Shown: piece by piece, positions 13,937-25,661 of the stretch
Numbering within the stretch: the stretch's first letter is position 1
How the letters are laid out: every line of letters begins with the position of its first letter
From: Pochonia chlamydosporia 170
Lineage: Eukaryota > Ascomycota > Sordariomycetes > Hypocreales > Clavicipitaceae
Length of the DNA stretch: 64,000 nucleotides
Reading direction: 5' to 3'
Assembly: GCF_001653235.2 (NCBI RefSeq)
Contig: NC_035790.1
Span: 8,060,001 to 8,124,000 of the forward strand
Made by a program: the position numbers and the translations under genes
The notes under the pieces: model-generated
The model's input: only the letters and a program-made list of their open reading frames with translations
What the model was told of the DNA's origin: nothing
Databases searched by the model: none

Positions 13937-14214
13937 TAACTAATCTATAAGACTAATAAAAATATCTCTATAAATATATAAAGATTATAGATTCTAGAAT
14001 AACTTAAGTTACTTATTAATAGGCAAAGAGGTAAAGAGGTAGATATAGTCTAACTAAATAGTATAATCTCCTAAAATAAGTAAAGAGGATTTTAATATAA
14101 TAGCTCTCTACTATCTAAAGTAAAGAGAAATAAAAAGGTTAGCAATATTATTATAGTAGCAATAGATTAAAAACCTGCCTAAATAAGGCGAGAATTGCAA
14201 TAGTAATATATATT

Positions 14215-14755
14215 TACCTTACCGTAGACTTTAACAGCACAAATCCGATTGGGCATAATCAGAGACAGGCTGTGGCTAAATGTTGGGGGGGGGGGTGTTT
14301 GCGTCCAAACAGGGACTGTCTTTTTCTTTTGTCGTCTGCTTTTTGCGTTATTGAAATACTACTCGCTGAATTGCGCGACAGGTTAAATGAGAACTGACGT
14401 ATTCCTGATTGCGTCCCGTAATCCTCGCGACCCAGGCCACGGGGACGACATTGAGATTACGTATCACGATGAACGCCCTCTGGATGTGATGGGCAGTGGA
14501 CATGGTCCTTGATAGTCGTACTATATAGGGAGGAAATTCGTCACTATTTAGAGCGGTCTCGTGGTGCCTGATTCCCTCGTTGACACTCTAGTTGACAAAC
14601 ATGTAATGTTGTCTAAACACTGGCTACTACCTTATACGCTTGATAAACACAAAGTAAATACATGTGTTCTAGTCGACCTCTTTTGGCCGCTAAAATTTAG
14701 TTTTTAGAAGCCTAGAACGGAATTGAGCTAAAGAACGCTACTGGCTTAGGTTTCT
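14215..14755. other. Boundary between RIP-decayed repeats and genic DNA
   Basis: Composition changes within a few tens of bases at about 14215 from TpA-saturated DNA to balanced DNA. It contains an uninterrupted run of about 11 G near 14285-14296. It is the 3' flank of the minus-strand gene that ends at 14756. No gene or RNA was recognised. Confidence 0.6.
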
Positions 14756-16030
14756 TTACACGTGATTCTTGCCGTTTGCAATATCCAAAACGGCTTTCCC
14801 TGCCACCAAGTCCGTTAGACTAACCCCAATACTTTTGTAGACAACGAAGCCTTCCGAAATGAAACGATTCATATCATCGATGCCCTTCAAGCTTTTATTC
14901 TCGGTCCATGCCTTTTTCAGAGCGACTATCTGACCGAGCTCAACCATGTCTTTAGCCGTAATCTCACTTTGAACCACCTCACCGGCATTCTCAAGAGCGA
15001 AATTGCCATCGTCCACCAGCACTGCTCCACTGCTTCCATTGGTATGGGGGTTATATCCGCCAGTAGCAATGGCATGATGTAACAGGGCGGGATCCAATTC
15101 GATCATATCCGATTGCCAGGAACCTATGGCCGAAATGAAGGGCTGGCGACAACCGCCGCTCCTCTTAGTCAGGTAGTGGGAGGGAAAGAGTGCCTTTCTG
15201 GATGGGGTAGTGCAGAATACGCAGTCGACGTCTCTCATGCGAATCTCAACTTGCTGCTGGAAGTCTGCAGCGGTGGTGTCCACAAAATGGAAGGAGCAGT
15301 TTGACTTCCAGCGAACTTCGTTCTCCTTCGAGATCTTGGCAATCAATGCATCAATCTGGTCCTTGACAGGGTTCAGAAAAGTGATGTTCTTGACCTCGGG
15401 TCCCCTCAGCGTCAGGATGAGGCGGGTATGCCACATGGCCTGCATACCACCGCCAAAAATGATAATATTATCTATATTTTTTCTCCATGAAAAGGGAACC
15501 ATGACATTCATTGACGTTCGGTAACCAGTGACTTCCTCGGCATCGAGGATGCCTGAGGGATTGCCTTGTCCATCCGTCAAGACGAGAATGCCATGCAGGG
15601 GATCCTTTTTGCCATCGGGCCTGAGTGGAGGCTCAACCACGAGTTTGGCACCGACGCTCGAATCTGAAGTGAAGGTCCGGAAAAGAGTCCGTTGACCGTT
15701 GGGCCGGCATACAGCACTGGGCTCGGGTTGATATTGGCGTTCACCGCCGCCAGAGAAATCTTCCAAGGCCTGCTCAATTCTGTTTCTGAAGGAGATAGCC
15801 TCTTCCTTGGTGAGATTTATCAGCAAGTTGTGGACGGCATCGTTGCGGAGATATTGGGTTTGTGTCACGTTCAAAAGTTCTGCAGCTAATTGTCGAGTTG
15901 AACACTTTGCGAGGGATAAAGGGCGCAAGTTCCAACAGCACGGCACGTAGCATGGTGTGGATATGGGAGCCTCATATTGACGGTAACAGAATATTAAACG
16001 GCCTTGCTTGGTGTTTAGAGCCTCCCGCAA
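14756..16030 (-). CDS. prnX: Ornithine cyclodeaminase/mu-crystallin family reductase (PrnX-like)
   Basis: A single open frame of up to 424 codons. The family signature is clear: an N-terminal LTKEEAISFRNRIEQAL helix, a TLFRTFTSDSSVGAKLV segment, a GILDAEEVTGYRTS segment that contacts substrate and cofactor, and a Rossmann nucleotide loop IIIFGGGMQAMWHTRL. In Aspergillus nidulans the prn cluster contains prnX of this family beside prnD, prnB and prnC; members elsewhere are ornithine cyclodeaminases, ketimine reductases or delta1-pyrroline-2-carboxylate reductases. Next to proline genes the last activity (NADPH-dependent formation of L-proline) is the best guess. The first 55 or so residues of the frame look unlike the family; the real start may be near residue 50 or on a small upstream exon. 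Confidence 0.85.
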   Translation of the reverse strand: MREALNTKQGRLIFCYRQYEAPISTPCYVPCCWNLRPLSLAKCSTRQLAAELLNVTQTQYLRNDAVHNLLINLTKEEAISFRNRIEQALEDFSGGGERQYQPEPSAVCRPNGQRTLFRTFTSDSSVGAKLVVEPPLRPDGKKDPLHGILVLTDGQGNPSGILDAEEVTGYRTSMNVMVPFSWRKNIDNIIIFGGGMQAMWHTRLILTLRGPEVKNITFLNPVKDQIDALIAKISKENEVRWKSNCSFHFVDTTAADFQQQVEIRMRDVDCVFCTTPSRKALFPSHYLTKRSGGCRQPFISAIGSWQSDMIELDPALLHHAIATGGYNPHTNGSSGAVLVDDGNFALENAGEVVQSEITAKDMVELGQIVALKKAWTENKSLKGIDDMNRFISEGFVVYKSIGVSLTDLVAGKAVLDIANGKNHV

Positions 16031-17099
16031 TGGCTCCGGCCTGTCTCGTTGATGTCCGAGAGACGTATTCTCCGTGGGCCAAGGTTGTGGGGTGAGCTAC
16101 GGGTGAGATCCGAATGCAAGATCCCCCGTGGTCCCTCCAGCGTTGTTCGGCAAGCCTATTATTCACCTGGTTTTGGACTGCTAGAGATATTGACCTTGCC
16201 ACCACATCATGTATGGGCTTTCCTGGCACACCGATAAGTCTGCTAGCGACACCACCAGAGGACCCCAACGCGTGTAGCTACTCTAACGACGACATGATTT
16301 CTTCCGCAAGGTGGTTTTGCGAACAGTGGTTGACGGCTCACAAAAGGCAGTCTGACTGAGGATGGCCCTCTAGGTGGAACATGTCGTGGGACTTGTAGGA
16401 ACACTTTGGAGATTGGGTGGTCGTGTAGTCTTGCGCGGAAGTGCATCTAGGCACTTTGGTGGGAGGGCAAGCCATCAAGCTCCTCAGCGTCATATCATGC
16501 TCTTTGTGCGAGCCGCCGGCGTAGCGAATGGTCCGGACAATGTGGCACAAATGACGCGGGTTTCGCAGGGTTCGGATGATCTGTAGCATTGCTTCCATGT
16601 TGCCGAAGGAGAAGAAATTGACCACACCGGTCCAGACCGGCCCCACTCCGGCATGGTGCCAAATGGAGCAATTATGTCGGAATTACAGCCGTAGCGTGCG
16701 GGGCTGATGTCATGCCATTGCCTTGGGGCTAGTCTATCAAGTTAGACACGACGACATAGGAGGAGCCCTGTTGTGGCGATTATCAATCTGAATTAGCACC
16801 CGCGGCTTTCATCTGAACATGGGTAACTGGGGCCTACTAGTGCCGCCTACAGTTTGGGGCGGTTTCCATGGTAGGGAGCAGGCCGGCAGGTCGTATTGGT
16901 CACGCAGCCTGGACAAGACATTCCATGAGACAGAGATAGCATCATAAAACCTGATATTTCTTCAAATCTTGCGGTGAAATTAGGGAGAGATTTAAACATT
17001 CATTTTGCAAAAAGCACTCCGCTGCGTATAGTGGGATGGTCTCCGGCTGTGCGTATTTTCGACGGGCGAATGCATATTGTATCAAACGCAGCGCTCATA
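16031..17099. other. Intergenic region, no supported gene
   Basis: Contains several overlapping open frames of 60-100 codons on both strands between 16049 and 16650, none with recognisable protein features, and they overlap one another. It would carry the promoter of the prnX-like gene and the 3' flank of the next minus-strand gene. The several overlapping frames suggest either GC-driven chance or a decayed gene; no function is claimed. Confidence 0.4.
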
Positions 17100-18094
17100 T
17101 TATTTCTCCCAACCCAACATCGCCTCTCTGGCGCTTGTGTTAACTACATTGCCAACCCCAAAGGCCGGTACAATGCGCATCATTCTCAAAGGAATGACTG
17201 CTCCTATACCTCTTTTGATGTCCATCAATCGACGCAGCAAAGAAACTTTCGCTCGATTCATATTATAATCTAAACCCAGAAGATGAATTGGGCTACTAAT
17301 CAATTGAACCATTGCCGGAAGCAAGATTTGTGATGTTTTAAGCCCTTTGTCATCCGACATGAGCGCCAAGGCATGTTGCCCAAGCGTCGTGGTAGAAGCG
17401 AAGCTGGCTAGTACCGGAGCAACAACAACTGGCAAACTGAACGATGCGTATATCGTCACAGCATCTCGCAGGAGGAACAAGCCGTAACTTGGGGCCGGAA
17501 CGGGAAGGCTCTTTGTTTTAGAGCTCAAAATGCGAGCCAGATTGGCGTCTTTGTATATACACAGCCCAGTGCTTACTGCTGTGGTCGTAACGAACTTGGT
17601 TGTCGTGGATGATTGTGTGGCGGCAGGAAGAGAGTTATTCCTGGAGTGAATGGAGTCGACCAGGTTCGCACTAGCATATGTACCAAAGTAGACGCCAAAT
17701 GCAAGGCGGAGAGGCTTGGAATGGACAATCGAAAAAGGTCTTCTTGCCATCTCTACGGCGGAAAGCCATAAACAGTATCTTAACGTCTTGCCAGTAGCTG
17801 CCCTTCTTACTATGGTACTGTAGCGTGCGAATACTGGTTAGTGCATTGTAACTCTTCTGACCACAGCATCCACATGATGCAATGTCCATTTCTTTATAGG
17901 CTATGGATGGTGAAGCCAAACCTGTCAATCGCTGATACTATGGGCGAGATCAAGCAAGATGCGGCGGCGGCAGCGCCTAGATCGGCTGCGACAGATTTCA
18001 ATGTCGATTGCGCCTTTGTAGCGTCCGCAACACCAGTGTGTTTACTACCAGCCGTCGAATGTGCGGTTTGGACCATGCTGCATATGTCTTCCAT
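17100..18094 (-). CDS. Conserved fungal membrane protein of unknown function, copy A
   Basis: Model: exons 18094-17922 and 17778-17100, intron 17779-17921 (GTTTGG donor, weak), giving 283 aa in consistent phase. The intron sits at the same position and phase as in the paralogue at 30601-31513, which supports it. Shared blocks: VYFGTYASANLVDSI, KFVTTTAVSTGLCIYKD, SYGLFLLRDAVTIYASF.LP, a SSPIHLLGLD helix end, and a C-terminal RM.RIVPAFGVGNVVN. Several hydrophobic helices suggest a membrane protein, possibly mitochondrial (basic start of the second exon). I know this as a family conserved across ascomycetes without assigned function; a weak likeness to mitochondrial fission process protein MTFP1 is only suggestive. 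It flanks the proline cluster on its left. Confidence 0.75.
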
Positions 18095-18744
18095 CTTGTA
18101 TAGGTAGTGTGCGCGATAATGGCGGTTTGCTGGAATAGAGTGCAGGTCGATGTTGCTGTGGCCCGGAGCGTGGACAGAAAGTGTTGCTGGATATATGCCA
18201 TGGGACCAGTCAGCTCGTCTCAACTAGCGCTGAATGAGGGCTAGCCTCTTCAAAGTGAACAATCAGGTAGCCGTAGTCTATTTGGATGCCCCGTATCGAT
18301 TTCACAACACACTACCCAAAATGACCCCCTAGGGCTTGGTTAGCTCGTGTGGATCGTGGCCTTCTCAGCCCAACAACGACCATCGGCACTGCCGCAAAAC
18401 ACTAGAACCTCAGTCCATCGGGTATGTAGTGTTCACTAACTTTGGAATTCACCAGTCAGTGTGCCTTTAGGAGTACCCCCCTCGGCGTGAAACGTAGCCT
18501 TCATTGCCGCAGGTGTGTAGGGAAACACCAATTCTACCCCAGAAAATTGTGTTACATGTCAGACTGTGTTAAGCATGGGCTAGAACCAGGGCCTGAACGA
18601 TTTTAAAACCTAGAATGAGGTAAGTTATGTATCTGGTAGCAAAATATATTCTGGTCACTTTTGCATCGGTACGAAATACTATTCACTAGGTAAATAAATT
18701 GCCCCTAACGTGTTCAGACACGATATTGACGCCATACTTCGGAA
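18095..18744. other. Intergenic: promoter of copy A and 3' flank of prnD
   Basis: About 650 bp upstream of the unknown membrane-protein gene and downstream of the proline dehydrogenase stop. Nothing beyond ordinary AT/GC-balanced DNA was seen. Confidence 0.5.
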
Positions 18745-20403
18745 CTATGCGCTGCGCGCTTGAAATCTTCTCGTTCGGAGCAAGCGCTGAAATGCCTCCT
18801 TCATCATAACGGTTGCTGTGCCACGGCTCCTTGCCACTGCATCCTTGTTCTCTTCCGCGCGACGCAACATGTACAAGAGACACTCTTGAAACGGACCCCA
18901 TACTGAATACTTGTACACCCCAATTCTTGGATACTGTGGCGTGCCACCAAGCGTAACATGCCCAATTGCTTGGTCGCTTCTTTCAGACATCTTCTCAACA
19001 TCTGCAGCTAATTGAAGAGAAAGCTCATCAGCCATGCCTTTGAGTTGCGCAAACGCCAAGCTCCTCAGCCCTGTACCCGGAGCGCTGCCCTTGTTACCTC
19101 GATGTTGAATATATTCCCGGTACAGCCTCAATGCCTCCTTTGCGCTGTGTGAGTTATGAGTGGCAAGCATAACATCTGCTGCCCATCGACCTTGGGAGCT
19201 CGTGGAACATACACTTCCAGAATCCAAGGAGCTAGCACCATGTGATGTAATAAGAAGCTTTACGGCTTCGTCATACGCCTTGTCGGTATCGCCCTTTGTG
19301 TCGTGGAGGAGGGTACGATCGGGCTCCGTGTGCATAAAGGCCCCGCGCACCATCTTGACCCCAAGAATGTAATTATTTTCGGCGGCATGCTGCAAGTGAG
19401 CACGCAATTTAGCAATCCCGGCCTTGAGATACCTTGGTAGGAAGTGTTAGTTGAAGCAGGTCGTTACCGTGGGCAAGCTGACTTACATCTGGTAAGTACT
19501 CAGAACGAAAGCATCGCTGCCTCTATTAAATGTCGACATGAGATTCTAACAGTTTTGTCAGCTTGAGCAATCATTCTTCACGTAGTTGTGGGCAAGGCGT
19601 ACGAGCGCAATGTGGTCGATCGAGACTTGGCACCTGATGTCTTCTGCATCCACTAAAATTCTTATGCCCCGAGATTTCGCCGCTGCGCAAATCTCGTAAA
19701 GTGCAAGACGCAACACCTCAAGTTGGGCCAATAAGTCATGCCGAGCATCTTTAGTGATTGAACCTGGGTTCTTCGTGTACTCAAAGTATTGATCCATGAC
19801 TTTGAGTGTTGACTTGCCAGCACCAGTGCATCGCACTGCGAGGTAGTCACCCTGGCGAAGGTTGTCAATTGTTTCCAAGTTAAACCTGACCCATGATGCC
19901 AATTCTGGCTCATCCGATGTGAGTAAAGTTTCGTGGTTCGTCTCAGGGACGACTATAGCCTCTCGTGCAAAGGCAAGTATTACTCCACGCACACCTATTT
20001 GTCGGAGCTCATTTACATTCTTTGCAATCTCCACTTTCCCTTCACCTATGCAAAATGTGTCGTAGAAAGTGGCTCGAATGGCTCGTCGCATGATGGCAGA
20101 CCGATGTATCCAGTTGCTGTGGCGTTTTACAGTGCGAATTAATCTCGAAAGAGCTGGTTGTGGCAGTGAAGCAACCGAAAGGACTGCCAAGGATCGGATC
20201 AAGGAGCTCCAGGGGAGAGCTCGTAAACCTGTCAGAGCCTCTGGAGCATTGGATTGCGGCACTGACGAAGTGCTCCCAGACTTAAGGTCATATCTAGCAG
20301 TAACTTGAGAGTAGGAACGCGAAATATGCTGAAAGGTAGACAGTGAAGGGGTCGCCCGCCGTGCCAGTTCTCGGCTTGTTCGAACAAGATGAAGAGGCGG
20401 CAT
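18745..20403 (-). CDS. prnD: Proline dehydrogenase (proline oxidase), mitochondrial
   Basis: Exons 20403-19603, 19545-19487 and 19432-18745; introns of 57 and 54 nt; 515 aa. It oxidises L-proline to delta1-pyrroline-5-carboxylate with FAD, passing electrons to the respiratory chain at the inner mitochondrial membrane. The N-terminus is rich in Arg/Ser and lacks acids (mitochondrial targeting). Family blocks: ILVDAED in the barrel, STYQMYLK across the second intron, LGVKMVRGAFM, HDTKGDTDKAYDEA, and the C-terminal YSVWGPFQECLLYMLRRAEEN that ends in the RRxxEN flavin/substrate motif. The middle exon of 59 nt is essential: without it the DAE-to-TYQ spacing is too short. Divergent from prnC, sharing a 668-bp promoter. 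Confidence 0.95.
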
Positions 20404-21071
20404 TGTGAGTAACTAAATCAAAGAAGTCTGGAGGTTTTCGTTTGATGACTCGTCAATAAAGTAGCTCTCAGCAATGTTGGATTGCACTTGGTTTGACCCC
20501 AAAGAATGGAAGAGCTGGGAGATTACGCCTTATCATGCTGTGGAAAGGACATGTCTAGTCATCCAAACCAATAAACGCCGTACCTTTTCTAGCCACAATT
20601 GTTCTTAGTTTGGCAAGTTAAACACAACATTGTGACCCTATAGGGAGCAATGTCCCCAGAATAAGACTCCCCGCTTGTGGTCTGGGCCTGTAAATGACCA
20701 TATTTCTGTGTTGGAGCCGATGCTCCTCGTGTGCGCCGCTCTGGTGACTGTCGGAGCAAGGCCGATTGCCACCCCAGACGCCACTCATTACTCGGGTTTG
20801 CCGACCATGTACCTACCCAGCACCACTCACTCGGAGCACAGGCGATTGGCATTGCCAGAATGAAGCCGCCAGATTTGGATCTCTTATTCACGCTATGGAT
20901 CAGTATTGCAGGCCCCGACGCGATTTGCCCCAAGAACCCCAAACCTTTTTGTAAATTCAACCCGACTCCTTTTTTAGTGTGCAGGGCATCGGAGGAAGTC
21001 TAGTCTTTTTTAACTCTAAATATCGAATCGTATCTATACGCCAGCAAACTCCTCCATCTCAGCAGACAGCA
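20404..21071. promoter_or_regulatory. Divergent prnD-prnC promoter
   Basis: The two mitochondrial steps of proline degradation start from opposite ends of these 668 bp, so joint induction is expected. In A. nidulans it is prnD and the transporter prnB that share the divergent promoter; here the partner is prnC. No TCGGNNNCCGA site is present. A precise activator site was not identified by eye. Confidence 0.6.
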
Positions 21072-22961
21072 ATGTTTGGACGCGGACAACTTCAAGCGCG
21101 CAGTCTGCGAGCTTCGCAATTTTTCCATTCTACAAAGACTAGGTTGCCTACACAAACTGTATGGATGTCAACTGCAGGGCAATTTAGAGTTCCAAAGCCT
21201 TTCAATGAGCGAAACGTAGGTCTATTGGAAAACTGGCTTCTGTCTTTGCCATGGTATTGTTTAAGCCATTTGTAACTGACGTAGCCTTCAGCGTGCATTT
21301 ACCCCATCATCGCCCGAGAGACAAACGCTCCAAGATGCCCTCGATCAATTGAAAGCGCAACTTCCAGTTACCGTCCCCTCAGTCATCGCAGGCAGCGAAA
21401 TTAGCGAAAGCCGTCGCGGACAAATTCTGACCAAGATGCCCTCCAAGCAAAGTCAGATCTTTGCCAAATCAGCTTCAGCAACTCCCAAGGACGTCGAGAG
21501 AGCCATAGATGCAGCATTAGCAGCCAAGGCGGAATGGTCAACCACCCCCTTCAACAACAGGGCTGGAGTTTTTCTCCGGGCCGCCGAGCTTGTCACGGGC
21601 AAGTACCGCGATCAATTACTTGCTAGCACCATGCTTGGGCAGGGTAAGAATGCCTGGCAAGCTGAGATTGATGCTGCAGCCGAGCTTGCAGACTTTTTCC
21701 GCTTCAACGTTTCCTTTGCCCAGGAGATCTATGAAAGGCAGCCTGAACTGATTGCACCAGGTGAGAGTGGGTATGATTTCCTCCGAGGACAGGCACTATC
21801 TGCACACAAGACCTCCATCAATAACAAACATTCCAATGTAGGCGGACAGACTGGCGTCCTCTTGAAGGATTCGTGTATGCTGTCTCCCCGTTCAACTTTA
21901 CGGCCATCGGCGGCAACCTTGTTTCGGCACCTGCGTTAATGGGCAATGTTGTTGTCTGGAAACCTTCACCTCACTCTATCCACGCCAGTTATCTTGTCTA
22001 CAAGATTCTTCTGGAGGCCGGTCTTCCGCCCAACGTAGTTCAGTTCGTGTCGGGAGATGCAAGAGAAATCACAGACATCATCCTCAACCACCCTCGTTTC
22101 GCCGCCTTACACTTCACGGGTTCGTCCGAAGTCTTTCGTGCCCTCCACCTCAAAGTGGCCGAGGGCATCGCGTCAAATAAGTTTGTCGAACTTCCCCGTC
22201 TCGTGGGCGAGACTTCGGGCAAGAATTTTCATCTCTTGCACCACTCCGCGGATATACCCAATGCGGCCAAACAAACAATTCGTGCCGCCTTCGAATACGC
22301 AGGCCAAAAGTGCTCCGCTTGCTCGAGGGTGTATGTCCCACAAAGCCGAGCTGAACAATTCTTCAACGAGATGAGAGCAGGTCTCGAAACTGTCAGGATC
22401 GGACCCCCGGAGCAGTGGGAAAACTTTGCCGGTCCCGTAATTCACAAGGATGCATTCGACAAGATATCCAACGCTATCGACAAAGCAAATCAGGATGCTG
22501 ACCTTGAGAATATTTATGGCGGAACGTACGATTCCTCGGAGGGGCTGTACATCAATCCTTCCATTTACATATCCAATACCCCCAACCATGAACTTTTCCA
22601 CAAAGAATTCTTCGGCCCAGTTTTAGTGGCATACATCTACCCTGATGATAAATTCGAGGAAACTCTCGAGTTAGTTGACAATCATGGTGGAGGTTTCGCC
22701 TTGACTGGTTCAGTGTTTGCAAGCGACAGGATGGCAATTGCGCTCGCAGAGGAGAAACTGCGATATTCCGCTGGAAACTTTTACACCAACAGCAAGACTA
22801 CTGGTGCAGTAATTGGACAGCAGTCTTTTGGTGGAGGGAGGAGCAGTGGCACGAATGATAAAGCCGGTAGTGTGAGCTTGGTGCAACGCTTTGCCTCACC
22901 CAGGACTTTGAAGGAAGATTTTAAGACCCTAGATAGCGTCTTGTATCCAAGCAATCAGTAG
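21072..22961 (+). CDS. prnC: Delta1-pyrroline-5-carboxylate dehydrogenase, mitochondrial
   Basis: Exons 21072-21215, 21292-21770 and 21842-22961 (introns 76 and 71 nt), 580 aa. Oxidises P5C/glutamate semialdehyde to glutamate with NAD+, the step after proline dehydrogenase. Landmarks: Arg/Ser-rich targeting start (MFGRGQLQARSLRASQF), the RPLEGFVYAVSPFNFTAIGG block typical of this ALDH4 branch, NVVVWKPSPHSIHASY, FTGSSEVF, and the catalytic cysteine in EYAGQKCSACSR. The second intron uses GTATGA as donor rather than the GTGAGA ten bases upstream, because only that choice restores the WRPLEGF frame. Downstream neighbours are amino-acid oxidase and transporter genes of the same pathway. Confidence 0.95.
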
Positions 22962-23502
22962 ACCTCGTTTACAAAGTCACCAGACTACGAGAGTAGCAAA
23001 TTGCAAAGCGAGCAAAATATACGCTCTGGACATGTAGAAATCTTGAGGGATTCCGGGTCAAGCAGCAGACATTTGATCACATGTGCCAATGGGGCTGCTC
23101 GTTTGCATTGAATTTGGGTGTAATTGCAATAAATTTTGCCAGTCTTGGGCAAAGACCGCAACTTCCGACATTACCCTGCATTGGTTGTTTATCGAAGCGG
23201 CCGGTCTGATGGCTATACAACACAATGGAATCTCGCAGGTATACGGCGGCATCCGTAGCTGCATCAGTACTGGGAGAAAAAGTAGAGCATTGTTGTGCTT
23301 AGCTCTCCATCACTTCCATGGCACCGGCCCCACTCCGGTCCCACCAAACGCCAACCCCCAGCTAACTCAGGCCTTTGGTCAGATTTGGGAAATATATCTG
23401 CATTGTTCCAAAGGCGCGAACCACATGGTCAAGGCAGGAAACGACTCCATTTTCTACTCAACTCCAGATCTGTTGTTAGAGACAATTTTACTCTTGTACG
23501 TC
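22962..23502. other. Intergenic: prnC 3' flank and promoter of FAD oxidase
   Basis: An open frame runs through this stretch in phase with the next gene (from 23083), but its residues do not match the FAD-oxidase family and the canonical start is the ATG at 23503. It is treated as non-coding. Confidence 0.5.
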
Positions 23503-24881
23503 ATGGACAAAACGTCACATATCGCGGTCCTTGGCGCTGGTGCTTGGGGTTTGTCCACGGCTCTGCATCTTATTGAAGGTGGATACATCAACATCACCGT
23601 TTTTGACCAAGCTTCTGCTATTCCATCTCCTTATTCCGCCGCAAACGACCTGAACAAAATAATCAGGGCCGAGTACGAAGATCCATTCTATACAAGTTTG
23701 ACGCTGGTAGGTCAATCTGACACGAACAAAGTTCCATCACGATCTTGTGAGCCTAAGTCTCCTTTTCTCTACCGTAACAGGAAGCCATCGAAGCTTGGAA
23801 ATTGCCACTCTTTGGCCCGCATTTTCATCAAACCGGCTACGTCAACTGCACCTCTGGCCATGCTCCCCAGAAATCAGTCGACACGCTTAACAAGAACCTC
23901 AAGTCTGTTTCGGAACTGTCAGCCTTTGCCAACGAGATCCAAATTTTGCGACACAAGAAGGATTTTAACAAATTCGCCTGGCAGCTAACTGGCAAGCTTA
24001 GCGGCTTCCAAGGCTACTATAACCGTCTTGCAGGGTACGCCCACTCTGCAAACACACTTGAAAGCGTGCAAGAGTACTGTGCCGCCAGAGGCATTCGCTT
24101 CCTCCTGGGCGACAAACTGGGTAAAATTGAGTCCCTCACTTACGACTCGTCCGGCAGATGCTCTGGAGTCCGTACTGCGGATGGCCGGTCTCATCAAGCC
24201 GATTTGACCATTTGTGCTCTGGGAGCGAATGCCGCATCCGTAATTCCAAGGCTCGGCAAATTTGCTGTTGCACGATGTTGGTCAGTGACCCATGTTCAAT
24301 TGACGGCAAGCGACGCGAATCTCTTGCGAAACATACCCGTTGTTAATGTCAGGGACTTGGGGTTTTTCTTCGAACCAGATCCTGCTACTCGTCTGCTCAA
24401 ACTGTGTCCACTAGGTGCTGGCTATACAAACACGGACCAGGATGGCATTTCTCTCCCTCCACCAAACATTGCGGATTCGGGCTGGGGTGGTTTCATCCCA
24501 GCTGAGGATGAGCGGAACCTGAGGACCTTGTTGCGAGCAACGCTGCCTTGGCTTGCCGATAGACCATTTACTGATAGTAAATTTTGCTGGTTTTCAGATA
24601 CCGCTGACTCTGAATACTGCGTTGACTTTGTCCCAAACACTGCGAGGTCCCTCGTTGTTCTTTCTGGGGACTCTGGTCACGGCTTTAAAATGATGCCCAT
24701 TGTTGGCAAATGGGTACTCGCGCTCCTTGATGCCGGGAGACAAACTTTGCCACGTTGGCAGTGGAAGGCAGACTCAGGTCACAACTCGTGGGGTGATGGA
24801 GTCAGTTGGCGTGTGGGCAAGGCCAGAGAGATGAGTGAATTGGTCAAGGAGCAGGCTGCAGATATCGCATCACGTTTGTAA
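23503..24881 (+). CDS. FAD-dependent amine oxidase (sarcosine/pipecolate/fructosyl-amino-acid oxidase type)
   Basis: Exons 23503-23706 and 23781-24881, one 74-nt intron, 434 aa. The start is set by the dinucleotide fold that follows at once (IAVLGAGAWGLSTALHL, residues 7-23). Toward the C-terminus VVLSGDSGHGFKMMPIVG is the flavin-contact signature of the MSOX/fructosyl-amine oxidase branch; the Lys-Met pair recalls relatives. These enzymes oxidise secondary amines such as sarcosine, L-pipecolate, L-proline or D-proline, giving an imine and H2O2; many are peroxisomal but the C-terminus here (SRL) is in fact a textbook peroxisomal PTS1. Placed between P5C dehydrogenase and an amino-acid transporter, a cyclic imino acid (D-proline, hydroxyproline, pipecolate) is the likely substrate; the exact one is not readable from sequence. 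Confidence 0.9.
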
Positions 24882-25661
24882 ACCAACCAATCTGAACTGC
24901 ATGTATTGTTCTATATCTTAGAAAAGTGTGCTTATCGCTCATTGTCAAGATGCAGAGGATTTTCCACCCATGTACTCTTGATGACACTTCTGTACATATC
25001 GGATAGTGATGACGCGAGAGCCATTTTTTTCTGTCCTTGCTGTCTTCGTTCCAACGAGATAGCACAAGGCACCAGACAAGGCGCTGCCTGGCAAGATTGC
25101 AAGGGGCGTGCAAGGGGCGGACACCATCGGAATAGAACCCGATGCTTCTTCAGACTCTCAGTCACCTAAAAGGCCAGGCCGGCAATTCCGCTCTGTGATG
25201 ACCCACCTCCGCAAAATTCCCCACGAAATATCGGTGATCCCATTGCCACCGCCACAATACGGTCGGTAGTCACTAGTTCCTTACCCCAGAGAGCCTCACC
25301 ACAAGATGCCATGATTCGCAACACAGCTTGCCGCTTCTCTTCTAAAAGCAGATTGGCGCAGTTGGAGCCACCAAAGCAACAGACACACCATTTGAAAGTC
25401 TCGACACCCTACCGCTGATGCGCAGGAAGCAACCCTAATAAGTGAAAGCAGTTAAAAAGTCTGCATACTCCCGAGAAATTACCACCGCGTCAGGATTAGC
25501 CTTGAATTAAAGGTACGCGACTACTTCTATAATTCCCACTCCAAAGAAAATCGGATTGAACCGAGCAAGAACTGCTGTTCCCTGACCCATTCACCATAAA
25601 TTCTTTTCTCAATACTGCAGAACCCAATCCTTGCCAACGCTGGATAGTTTTGTCTCTCAAG
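24882..25661. other. Intergenic, 780 bp, transporter promoter
   Basis: Small open frames of 60-89 codons on both strands lack protein features. The region just upstream of 25662 is pyrimidine-rich in places, as in fungal promoters. No repeat or RNA was recognised. Confidence 0.45.

Noticed and set aside
16049..16650. Overlapping frames of 60-100 codons on both strands
   Set aside because: They are mutually overlapping, have no domain or signal features and no sensible splice context.
23083..23502. N-terminal extension of the FAD oxidase frame
   Set aside because: The FAD-binding strand starts at residue 7 from the ATG at 23503, as in the family; the upstream residues show no homology.
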